Shown here piece after piece: positions 14,301-25,895 of a stretch of DNA of 64,000 bases. Location: positions 682,001 to 746,000 of the forward strand of contig NW_002476567.1 in NCBI RefSeq assembly GCF_000189635.1, given 5' to 3'. The notes below the pieces were generated by a model that saw nothing but the letters and a program-made list of their open reading frames with translations, was not told the origin of the DNA and did not search any database. Within the stretch, counting starts at the first letter, position 1. Each line of letters begins with the position of its first letter. Position numbers and translations under genes: made by a program. This DNA comes from Tetrahymena thermophila SB210. Lineage: Eukaryota > Ciliophora > Oligohymenophorea > Hymenostomatida > Tetrahymenidae.

Positions 14301-17025
14301 AGATGTTTCTATTTTGTTTTTTATAAATTTCATTTACTGATTCTACAACAATACTTTCGTAGCTTAAGTAACTTTCTTGAGATTTTAAGTAAAATTATAA
14401 TATAGGCATTATGCTGACTGGGTTAATTTTATTCAATTCTTAGTTGCTAAAATGACCTTTACTAAAAATAGCAGAGTAAAAATTTTAGGAAACTGTTAAA
14501 ATTTCGTAATTTTTGATTTCTTCATTATAAAAAAGGCTCATATAGTATCTATTATTGCTATTCAATTTTTTAATTTATCCGCAAAGGCCTATGTCATCAT
14601 TTCCTATTTAATGGTTTTACAATTTTAGTTGATAAGGAATAGCATAACCTTCTGAATCAACTCCTAATTGCATAGGATGTTTTTTCAAATTTTTAGTAAA
14701 TGAAGTTCTTTCGCTGTAACCTTTAAGCATATTTTAATGAGGATCTTAAAATCTCTTTGGAAGGATAAAGTTAAGAGTCTTTCCTATGATTGAAGAGTTG
14801 CTATAATTTATGAATACCTTTTCAAAATTCTATGAAACTTTAACTATTTGGTTTTCTTTCTATAGCAGAGAAATATAAACAGCACATGAATCTTGCTCAT
14901 TTAAAATTCTAACAATTTCTTCCGAAATAGAATTTTTTTATGTTTTAATTTCTAATTTTAATTTCTCATCACTAGAAATTACATAAAAATATTAATCACA
15001 CAAATGCTTTAGATTCTGATTGAAATTATTTTGTTTGGCAAGTTTACTGATCATCGCAAACAGTTTTTTGTTCTAAATTTAAAATTTTTTACAAATATTG
15101 AGTAGCTAATTCAAGTCAACTATGTCTTATCCGATAGTTAAAATCACCTCTACCTTTAATTTAAGACAATAGAAAAATTCTTTTAAAGCAGATATCAGTA
15201 ATTCATCAAAAATTATTATATCGTACAGACTAAATTCTTTGATTGATAGAAACTATGAATTTTTATTAAGCTAATTTAATCTTAAATTAATTTTGTTCGT
15301 GGTAAAGGACTTTTAGAGAGCTAAATAATTTAAAATTTAGAAAATTTATTTTCCTTTCGATGTATTTAAAAGCTGCTTGCAATTATTAAGTTTAATAACC
15401 TCTAGTTATATGTGTTTTTCGTTGTTCAAAACATCAAGCAAATAGCTGTAGTAGCCATATTTAGCTTAACTAAACACTTCTTTCTCATTTTTTATTTTTT
15501 GTTTATAAAGATTTATGGTGAAATCTTAAATGTATTTTTTTCTTATCTCATCACCTAAAAATTAGTATCTTAAATCTTCTTGTTATTAATTTTACTTTGT
15601 CTAAATAAAAAATTGAAATTTTAGAAATAATAATGATATTTGAAAAATGGGTTGATTACATTACAGCAAAAGCAATCTCTTTGGTTACCACAAGTTAGCT
15701 AATGACTCAAAATGATATGCTCAAGTATGATAGAATGTTTATTTTATGCGTAATCTATGTAAATAGTTTTCATATTCTAGTTTAAATATCTCAAAATTAT
15801 GTCTATTTCATTGGCTGAAAGATTTACTTCTTTATACTCTTAATTAAGAAAATATAGCTGAGTAGTTTACAATTTTTTAATAAGAAAATTGATTCTTGTT
15901 TCCATCAAAATCTCAGATAGTATGTAACCAAAAGGGAAGAGGGTGATTATGTAAAATGAGAATGTAGTTTAAGTATTTTCAAATGGTTAAAAAACTAAAA
16001 TAGCCAGCGAAAAGAGTATTTAATATAAATAAACTGAATTTATAATCACTTAAATTTTATTTTTAATATATGGCTGATAAATTAAGTTGATAGCAAATAC
16101 AATTATGAAGGCAAACAAGTTAAGAGTACTAATTAAATTTTGATTGGTTGCTAATCTTGAAGCTAAAATTTGAAATATCTCTACAAATTTTGAGATTAAA
16201 TAGATTGAGTTTATTTTCTTAGATAAGAAATCTTTGGTGTGAAAATTTAGGTGAAAGTCATTTCCATCAAGAATAAGGACTATATTTATTAATATTAATT
16301 ACATAATCTAATTAAATTTGTGTAAATTTAAACCAACAAACTAAATAATGCTTTATTTTTGGTTAGTTATTAATTCAAACAAAATTACTTTTGGTGAGTT
16401 ATTTATTCAAATAAAATTAAGTTTTTTTATGGCATTATCAATAATTAAATAAAATATAGTAAATACGCATGAATATCTATGAAAGAAGATATTTAAAAAA
16501 TTTAAAAATTATATTGATATAAAAAAATTTACCTATTATAATCGTCAATACTATATTAGAAATTTTGATAGCTGAAATATCTCCAGAAAACGACAGTCTT
16601 AAAATCGGTATGAATAGAAAATAAGAATAGAAAGATAATATAGCTGATAGAAGGTAAGAGGTAAGAGTAAATTTAAATTCAGTCTTTTTCTTCATTTCAC
16701 TGAAAATGAATAGGTAAATAAAATAAGAAATGAAGTAGAGAATAACCATTACATTTAAAAGTAGGATTATTACTGAAAATATTTAAATCTTGCTTTGCTC
16801 TTCATATAGATTGCTCAAATATATTAATTATTAAAGAATTTAATCAGAACTGTTTTGTAATCTTTTAGAAGAAGACAGATTCAAAATAGTGAGATTAAGA
16901 AACTTAAATAGTATCGAAAGACCACTTATTATTTCATTTCGTTTAAATAATCTTAGCTTGAAGTATAATCTCCAAGCATATTCTTTATCAAAGAATAGCT
17001 TTAGCTTTTTGAAGTAATTAAGCAT
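11347..17025 (-). CDS. Multi-membrane PAS-domain protein, copy 3 (complete)
   Basis: Third paralog, roughly 1,750 residues. Start ATG at 17,025 (MLNYFKKLKLFF); stop TGA 11347-11349 after FNKKF. N-terminal helices include FIPILRLSFSGD, equivalent to the FFIPTLRWSILGN segment of copy 1. Intron 16280-16532 joins TIII to VLILDGNDFH, the same site as in copy 2. HQLTCGNQRDCFC (HX3CX5CXC) ends the exon before intron 15601-15659, followed by FLGDEIRKKYI. PAS lies near 14.9-14.5 kb (DSCAVYISLL, IIGKTLNFILPKRF, SEGYAIPYQLK). A glutamine-rich stretch near 13.4-13.6 kb precedes the C-terminal membrane module (FIINILGIVLFFTVYILYL near 13.2 kb; last helix near 11.5 kb). Further introns between 13.4 and 12.1 kb were not all resolved. 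Function is inferred only as sensor-like. Confidence 0.8.
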
Positions 17026-19142
17026 GGCCGAATTTGTATGAATTACTTTTTAATTGTGCCTATTTTTAATTAATAATTAAAAAAATTAACCTTGAAATAA
17101 ACTTTGATACTATTTATTTATTATTGTTTATCCAATTAAATATTTTTAAATTATTTTCAAAATTATTAATGTTTGAATATTAATATACTGTTTAAAAAAA
17201 TTTGATTCAAATAATTTGCAGATGTATTTATTGCTCTTACTTTTTTTTTGTTTGATTACTAGTTGAAATTTGAAAATTTTTTTGAAATAATTAGATTATT
17301 TTATTTTTTTTGAACAATTTGATGAGTTTTTAAATCATTTTTTATATCATTTTAAATTTCAAGAAAAAATCTTTTATTATTTAAAATTTAAATTAATATG
17401 TTTATCAAAGAAAATTGTAATAAATCCATAAAATCAATAAACGGCGAATTATATATATAATTTATACTGTAATTGTTTAAAATCAAAATTTTAATAAACT
17501 ATTTAGATTTATATGGGATATAAGTTATTTTTCAAATAAGTAAAAAAATTATATATGAAAATAAATTAATATTATCATTTTAGTGATTTATTTTAAACAA
17601 ATAATATAATGTAGCGTATAAAAATAGATAATTACAAAATAATTAAGATTTAAATTAATATAGTATTAATATATATAATTAACTAGAAAATTCTAGTTTA
17701 CAAAAACAAAAAATAAACCTAAAGCATTTAAGTATGAACATTTCTACTTATCAATGTTAATGGAATTTCAAATTCTATATGTAGTTTATAAATAAATGAT
17801 ATTAAATTCTTAAATATTTGTATGGAAGATATTTATAATTTTAAATTTTTATCATGATTATAAAAGAATCAAGAAGATAAATCAAATCTTTCAAATTATT
17901 AGATTTTGTCAATATATAAATTCTATTAAATCAAATAAAATAGATTATAAAAGAAAATAAAAAGTAATCATAATAAAAATCCTAATAATTTTAGAAAATC
18001 TCCTAATAAAGTTACTACTGAATTCGCATATCAATCTGTTTTTTGCATTTGTATGGTAGAAACGTATTGTTTTGATTAGTAAATAAGATAAAAAATTAAG
18101 TTATTGTGTACTTTAAATTTATGATATTAACTAGTAATCATTAAAAATTAAAATAAAATCTTCGAAATTATTGGAATTATGTTCTATGGTATAATTTTAT
18201 TTCTGGAAATATTCTATTAATTAATGAAAAAAGTAAGTTAACAACTCTATGACTAAATTAAAAAATACAGACTATCAATAGTTATTTATTTACTTTATGA
18301 AATTAGATAATCAATTTTGAAAATTGTTGTACTGCTTAAAAAAACAATTTAACTTTTTAAATGAAATTAAGTTAAACATTTTATTATAGTATTATTATTT
18401 TTGCAAAAAAAAAAAACACCTTTTAATATATATCCTCTTTTCACATGCCTCTAAATTCACCTTATGGTCACAGACCTATAATTATATTTATTCCTAAAAA
18501 TATTTTTTGACAATAACAATAATTGCTTAAATCTTAGAAACATATACACTATATTTTCATATAATCTAATAATCTAAAATATCTTTAACAAATTTATATA
18601 TTAGATTCTATATAAATTTTGTTTAAAAAATTAATTAAAAAATGTTTTAAAACAACTAGAAAATATTTAATATACAATAAGAAAAATATGTTGCTAAATT
18701 TGTGGATTTTTTGAAATTTATTAACATATGTATTAGAATATCAACAGTAATTGATAAATATATTTGTTATAAATACATTTATTTTTCTATAATTTATTAA
18801 GAATGTATCTATTTTCTTTGACTTTTGAAAATGATTTTAAATGCCTAGTAAATTATTAATTAGTAATTCATTTTTAATTTGTGTTTAAAAAAATATTTAA
18901 AACCCAAAAAAAAATAAATAACCAAGATTTATGGCTTCTATTTGCATAAATTATATTTGTGCTAAATTTTTTTACTTTAGCTTTGAAAAGTTAATGATTA
19001 AAAAATAATAAGTAAGTTTGTTGGTTAATAGTAAAATAGTAAAACAAATATATAAGTTATAGATAACAATTATTTTTTAAATTTATTTAATCCTTATTGT
19101 ATAGTTTTTTACAAAATTAAACTATTTTGTTGTTGAAATTAA
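17026..19142. other. Long AT-rich intergenic region
   Basis: About 2.1 kb between the start of PAS copy 3 and the stop of the ATPase gene. It is almost pure A/T with many short homopolymer runs and no supported reading frame. The one compositional exception is a GC-richer patch at 18,405-18,480, listed separately. The promoter of PAS copy 3 should lie at its right-hand end as read on the minus strand, just above 17,025. Confidence 0.55.
18405..18480 (-). other. GC-richer patch ending in a T run, possible small RNA
   Basis: On the minus strand a segment of about 60 bases, clearly richer in G and C than its surroundings, begins near 18,478 (AGGTCTGTGACCATAAGG) and ends in an uninterrupted run of 12 T at 18,416-18,405. 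Such a run would serve as an RNA polymerase III terminator. I do not recognise a tRNA fold, a B box or a known RNA. It could equally be a chance feature or part of a 3' UTR. Confidence 0.2.
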
Positions 19143-22100
19143 TCACCAATAGCAATACTTTAAAAACCATTTATTTATTCTTACTAAATATTTCCTAGAT
19201 TCATCCCAAGCTAGCACTAAAATGGAAAATGGAGCAGCAGGAAACATAAACTAAAAGAAATCAAGTGGACGTCCACCAAATACATTATTTACACCAGGAG
19301 TTAAGACTAAGAAAATTGCTAGTATAGTTTCAAAAGCAATACCTTTAATCATTTAACTGTTATATGGCGAAGTTGCAAATGAAGATTTTCTACTCTTGCA
19401 AGCAAAAATATTACTCCATTAAAAGAGTACTATGCAAACAAAGAAACAAGATTATGTATATTTTAATCCATCAGTAGAGTAGCAAGCTGTGTTATGAACA
19501 AAACTTGAGTAGTTGTGGTCAGAGTTAACATGACATTCACTCCATTTAGAAACAAGAGATTTCCATTAACCAGTTTTTGAATCACAACTTATAAATCCTT
19601 TTCTTAAATCATATTGACCATCTGAAACCAAGAACCAGTCAGGAGTCCAGCTATATTAATCTAAGATAGATTATGGGACTTTTGTACAATCTGTGTAGTC
19701 TTTTAATGTGACAGGATCTTGCATAACATTTTAGTTATACATAACTCCTAAAGGCTTATTAGAATAGTCACCAAAATCATGGATAGGAGGGTAATATCCA
19801 CTATAGTTGGCCATTCCAAATAATTCCATTATGGGGAATCCGTAATAATTTCTATTTTAGAAAATTTTGTTAAGAAAATTATTTATTATTTTAAAAAGCA
19901 ATTATATGATTTAATTTAAAAAAATATTACAATGAAGTAAAGTATGCAATAAAACCAGCAGCCATTGACATTATTCCCATAAGGCCATATGAATGTGTCA
20001 TTAAAACAAGTGAGACAATATGGTCATCTTTTGATCTTGGTTTTCTTGTCATGATATCAATTTCAGCTTCTTCATATGCAAGAGCAATAGCAGGATAAAG
20101 ATCTGTTCCGACACAAATGCAAAGCATATAAATATTTGTTAAAGGAAGGGGAATTGCCCAAATGATTGTTGCGAGGAAAGGAAGAATTTCTGGGACATTT
20201 GAGCATAAAAGGTAAACGAAGGTCTTTTTAAGGTTATCAAAAATCTTTCTACCTTCTTCAACTCCTGATACAATAGAAGCAAAGTCATCATCAAGAAGAA
20301 CCATATCAGCTGCATCTTTTGTGACATCACTTCCGGTTAGATTCATAGAAATACCTATATCACCTTACTTAATAGCAGGAGAGTCATTTACACCATCTCC
20401 TGTAACGGCAGTGATAAATCCTTCTTTTTAGCAGGCTTAGACTATTTATAATTTTTGAGCAGGAGTTGTTCTTGCAAATACGCAATAAGGTTTTTTAACC
20501 CATTTTCTTAAAATAGAATACTAAGGTAAACCTTCCTCAATTTCTTTATCTAAGGATGCTACAATTCTATCACCGTGGACAACAATAGCATCAGCTTATT
20601 CGACAGCTTGTTCCCAAGTACATCCTTGTTCAAACATGATTTCTTCAGAAGTTTTTACAAATTCAGGAATTATATTTACCTAATTTATATTAATTATTCA
20701 AAAACCTATTTAAAATAAATGTTAAATTTACTTGTCTTGCTATAGTGGCAGCAGTTGGAGGTTGATCTCCTGTAACCATAATAACCTTAATACCAGCGCT
20801 ACGGCATTCAAGAATAGCATAAGGAACTCTTGTTTTAGGGGGGTCAATAAGTGAAATAAGACCAGTGAAAATAAAGTTTTTCATTTCAAAATTAAAGTTG
20901 TTTGGATTTGAAACAACAAATTCAGATTTACCGAGAGGGAAATCAGCTCTTGGGAGGTGAAGTTTAGCAAATCCTAAAACTCTTTCACCATTTCTACCGA
21001 ATTTAAGATTGACATCATTAAAAATTTTTTAGGTAGCAGAATCGATTTTTTAAGGTTATCCATTATTTTGAATAAATGAACAAAAAGTCCATATTTTTTC
21101 AGGAGCACCTTTAATATAAATGCAATAATCACTGTCTTAAGTGGGAAGTTCAACAATTGTTAATGCAAATTTAACATTTGAATTGAAGGGCATTTTTGCC
21201 TCAGTTTCTATTATTAAAAAATGTAATTTTAGTTAAATTTATTTTTAAAGCAATAAAATTTTTACTGTCTTTGTTTTAAGGAACTTTGAATTGTTTACGA
21301 GTCTCTTCAATGTCTTAAATGTATTAGAAGAATCTAACTAATCCAGTTTCAGTTGCATCACCAATGACATCACATTTCAAGTAATTAATATTATTTAAAT
21401 CTGCCAATTTAGATCTATCAAATTTTGCTTCACTAGAGATCATAGCACTTTTATGTAGCTCTTTGAAATCACTACCGTTTTCATCATATTCTAATTTAGA
21501 ATGATCTGTTATTAAAGATTTGTTAACAGCCCTGATTGTATTTAAACCATACCACATATGTTCAACAGTCATTACGTTTTATGTTAATGTTCCTTTTTAT
21601 TAAAAATCAAATAATCAGTAATTGTCATAATTAAAAAAATTCTTTTTAAATTTGATTTCAGTTAAACTAACTTAATAATTAATTAATTAAAAAACAAGAA
21701 AAAGCAAAAATAAATATCTAAATTCTATTTATTAATTAATTAATTAATACCTGTCTTATCTGAGCAAATGCATGAAGTAGATCCTAAAGTTTCTACTGCT
21801 TCAAGGTTTTTTACTAAGACATTCTTACCGTGGAGGGCTTTAGCAGTAATTGCCAAAGAAACAGTAATGCATCCTAATAATCCTTCAGGTACATTAGCAA
21901 CAAGAATACCAATACCAAAAAGAACACAAGTGATCAAGTTATAACCAATAAGTAAGTAAGCTAAACAGAAGAAGAGTATACCAAGACTTAAAGCGATAGC
22001 TACCATGACATAAATCAAACGGTTGAGCTCAATTCTTAAAGGAGTTAATTGAGTCTTTTCTTAAGATGCTAAATCTGCGATTAAACCTAAAGTAGTATTA

Positions 22101-23186
22101 TCACCAATTTTAATGACAACTCCCTAAGCAAATCCTTCCTTGCAAAGAGTACCAAAGAAAGCGACATTTTAAGTTTCAAGAGGTGAATCAGGATGAGTGC
22201 AAATAGGAGTACGAAGTTATGGTTCACTTTCACCTGTTAAAGGAGAGTTATCAACCTTCATTTCATTTGATTAAATTATACGAATATCTGCAGGAATTCT
22301 TTCACCAGCTTTGACTTAAACTATATCACCAACGACTAATTTTTCAGCATGGATAACTTATTGTGATCCATCTCTAATTACAGTAGACTTTTATGGTAAA
22401 AAGTTTTTGAATGATTCCATCAAGGCCTCACTTTTCTTATTTTGTTAATATGTGATTTGGGCAGTAACAAAGATAACTGCTATCAAGACAAAACCTAAGT
22501 AGAGGTTAGAAGGATCTTCAGGAGAAAGATAATATGTGACAAAACAAAATATAGCAGCAACCCAAAGCATGATAGCAAAAGGATTTGTTATTTCCTTTAA
22601 ATATTTTTTCCATAGAGGTTCCTTTCCCTTTTCAGTCAACTTGTTATCACCTAAATAAATTAATATTAGATTAGTAAAATGAATAAATAAAATTTAAAGT
22701 AGGAATAAATAAAATTTAAAATCACAAATCAATCAATTTTATTTAAATTAATTTACCTAGTTCTTAATTTAATTAAGCTGCTCTAGCATTAGACAAACCC
22801 TTAACAGGATTAGTTTTAAATCTGAGATAGAGTTCTTCAAGATCTATTTTATGCTCATCCATCTTCATTAATTCATTTTGTTTATCAGCCTTAGTTTTAT
22901 TTTCATTATTTTCTTAGGCCTTCTGATTATTATTATTAGCTGTTGTTGCCTATCCGTTGAGGGTTTAGCTTTAATAGATGTCAGATTATCTTCTTTGAAT
23001 ATCAGCTGCTGATTAACGGCGTTCAGCATTTATATTTTAGATAGATTTTCTACGATGATCCTTCAGCTCGTTAAAATTCTATATAGATTATCTTAGCTCT
23101 TCAAAATTACGAACAATCTATGACTTCTGAGAGGCATCATCTCTTTACTCTTTATTTTTAGGATCTTAATGATCTTGAATTTTCAT
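19143..23186 (-). CDS. P-type IIC cation ATPase alpha subunit (Na+/K+-ATPase type)
   Basis: ATP-driven cation pump of the plasma or internal membrane, predicted 1,196 residues. Start ATG 23184-23186, stop TGA 19143-19145. Five introns (22651-22756, 21593-21750, 21208-21265, 20680-20731, 19852-19930) give an open frame. Visible motifs: M4 VPEGLL, phosphorylation site DKTGTLTQN split by intron 2, [28 protein letters not shown], and an M5-M6 region like that of Na+/K+-ATPases ([24 protein letters not shown]). The N-terminus is about 75 residues longer than in animals and rich in Ser, Asn and Gln. M6 reads LCICVGTD where animals have LCIDLGTD. M8 has QWSN for QWAD. The M7-M8 outer loop is much enlarged, has several Cys and lacks the SYGQ beta-subunit contact. 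Family secure; ion specificity uncertain. Confidence 0.95.
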
Positions 23187-23671
23187 TTATTAACAGTGTT
23201 ATTTATAATGTGGGTAAAAGCCTATTAATTTTTTTTATTTATTTTAAAGACTTTTGTTTTAATTAATTTTTGAAAAAGTAATTATTATTTTTAATTAAAT
23301 GCCATTTAAAGTAAGAAGTAGGAGTTTTGAAATCTAAAATTAGAACAATAATTTATCATTTAGGTTTAAAAAGTAAGTTTTTTTTCATCTAATTTAATTC
23401 ATATATATTAACTATATTAACTGAAAGCTCAAAAGCTAAAAATAGAAAAAAGTTAAATACCTAAATTTATGTTGAAATAACTGCAATTATTTATTTTCCA
23501 TTTAAATATTTAACTATCGCTATCAGTATGAGCTATTTAATGTAAAATAATTATTTATATAAAAAAATAAAATATGGAGAAAAGTGGAGTTTTAGTGGAA
23601 AATAAATTCCATTGTTATTTATCAATTCTCTTGTCTATTAATTTTATGGCTATTTAAAGCAGTAATAATTA

Positions 23672-24031
23672 TCATGATGGTGCAATAAAAGCAAAAATTT
23701 AGATCAATTTAATAATCTGACTAAAACTCCAGTTCTCTTTAATTTTGGTGACTTAATCTAATTAAATTTCATTAAAAAGGATTGACGTATATTTTTTATT
23801 TACAAATTCATAAATAGAATTTGGCGAGATGCCTTATTTAAACATATAGAATAGATATTTATACCAAGCTTAACCAAAAATACATTTCAAGCCAATATAA
23901 TATTTATATCAAGACTTAGCTATTTCTTTTTTTAAATATTTATCTTTAGTTGAATATACAAGGTCAAAAATTTTTTTATCAAAGTCTAAAATACTGAATT
24001 GTTTATAAATCCAAATAACTTTTTCTTTCAT
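23672..24031 (-). pseudogene. Short reading frame interrupted by one in-frame TGA
   Basis: From ATG 24029-24031 the minus strand reads 40 codons (MKEKVIWIYKQF at the start, KKEIAKS before the break), a TGA at 23909-23911, then 78 more open codons (start YKYYIGLKCIFGQ) to TGA 23672-23674. Composition resembles protein rather than spacer: Trp, Cys, Gly and Pro are present. No family recognised. It may be a decayed gene, a selenocysteine codon, an exon pair whose intron I cannot place, or chance. It lies just upstream of the ATPase and is read in the same direction. Confidence 0.25.
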
Positions 24032-24302
24032 TTTTATTTTTCAATCGCATCTATAATAGTAGCAATTTAGAAAATACTCTAAATTATATTGAACTATTAG
24101 GAGAAATAATAATTTCTTCCTGCAAATGTATTGAAGAAAGATACTGAATAAAACTCTTTAATAGCTAATTTTAGTACAAATTCATTTATCTTTAATAAAC
24201 ACCAATATTTGTGTGATTCTACCATAAAATAGGTTCTTTGTTAAAAATTATAAAAATTTCTTCATTTTTAAATTATGAATAAAAGTATTTCTCTATAATA
24301 AT

Positions 24303-24480
24303 ATTGTAAATAAATATTTATACTTAGAGTAGTAGAGTCAACCAATTTAGTCTAGACAAAAAATTACTTTAGTTTAAAATTAAGTATTCATAATAAAATT
24401 GTAAATAAATATTCATACTTAGATTAATGGAGTCAACCAATATAGTCTAGACATAAAATTACTTTAGTTTAAAAGTTAAG
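24303..24480. repeat. Two-copy tandem repeat, period about 95 bases
   Basis: Copy 1 begins at 24,303 and copy 2 at 24,398. Both contain ATTGTAAATAAATATT, AGAGTCAACCAAT or GGAGTCAACCAAT, TAGTCTAGACA and ATTACTTTAGTTTAAAA in the same order, with scattered mismatches. It is in the divergent promoter region between two genes. No function can be read from it. Confidence 0.75.
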
Positions 24481-25895
24481 TTAATGAAAAACAAAACACA
24501 TTTTATGAATATTTTATTTATATCTTAAGCTTTACATATTGATTCGAGTAAAATGATATTTACTACGCAAAAGCCCAATCAAAATATTTATTAGAAGAAT
24601 ATTCTTGCCATAAAAACATTAGTTTTGAATATTATTTTCACAAAAAAAAAAAATCAATCAGTTCACATTTTCATGAATTTTAAAAAATACATACTTTTTT
24701 CAAGGTTTTATTGTAAAATTATATTAAATATAGGAAAAATGTTATCATTTTATCAAAAATATAAAATTTTTTTCAAGAAAAAATAAAAAAATTTTATGTA
24801 AAGTAAAACTTTATATAAAAACTTATATTTTATTCATTCTGTACTAAAAAACAATAATACTTTTAAGTTTCGCAAACAAAATATTTTAATAAATTAGTAA
24901 GGAATGGATTAAATTCTGACAATATTTTTTTTATACTTCGAAATCATATTTTGGCTATCAAACCAAACTCTATTGCTCTAACTACTAAGAATTGAGCTTT
25001 TACAAATGTAAACATATTTTTCCAATTATTTTGATTTTTAGATTAGCAATAGTCTATAACAAATTAAAACTAATTACCTTAAAACTTTGTTATTTAATTG
25101 ATATTAAACTAACTTAGTGAATTATAGCAAGTATAATCTGAAAAATCATCAATATTAAATAATAGTTTGTCATCTCAAATTGTATACAATTTTGCAGTAG
25201 CATTTTTTGATTAAATTCAACAAACAAAGTTAACATTATAGTAATAATTTGAGGTTTTATTTTGATTTATCTTTATTACACGTATTTATTTTTATCACTT
25301 ATTTTTTATAAATCTCCATTTTAAGAAAATTCTTTTTCTATTAACTCTATATTTAGAAACTTTTTGATTATTATGAAATAGTGTAATTAATTAAAAATTT
25401 ATATATATATTTTATTTTTTAATAATTTAATTTTCTATAAAATAGCCAATTTTTTTTATTTAATTTTATTAATGAATTTATGGATAGTAAATAATATCAT
25501 AATAGGCACTTTATAGGTATTTACATAACATTAAAAAAATTATAAAAATAAATGGTCTTATCATTTTAATTTACCATACATTAAAAATGAAAAATAAATA
25601 TTGATGAAATTTTTTTTACATAATATTTCAAAAAAAATTATTTTTCGATATTTATCATTATTTAATTGTAAACGAAATACTATATTATAAAAGTTAATCT
25701 TATAATAAAATAATTGCAAGAAGTAAAAAAAAAATTTAATTGCATAATGTAAAATTTTTTAAATCATTTAAAAGGATTAATAATGCAAATTGAATTTAGA
25801 TAAAAGTCATATTAAATTTTTAAAATTTACAAAATTTCAAAATTTTAGTATCGTAATATATAAGATAAATAAATAAATACATCAAGAGAAATAAT

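Larger units (their letters stand above)
23187..25895. other. Divergent intergenic region
   Basis: About 2.7 kb between the divergently read ATPase (minus) and pepsin-like gene (plus), so it carries both promoters. It contains a TGA-interrupted reading frame (23,672-24,031) and a two-copy tandem repeat (24,303-24,480), both listed separately. From 24,500 to 25,895 I see only A/T-rich DNA without a supported gene. Confidence 0.55.
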
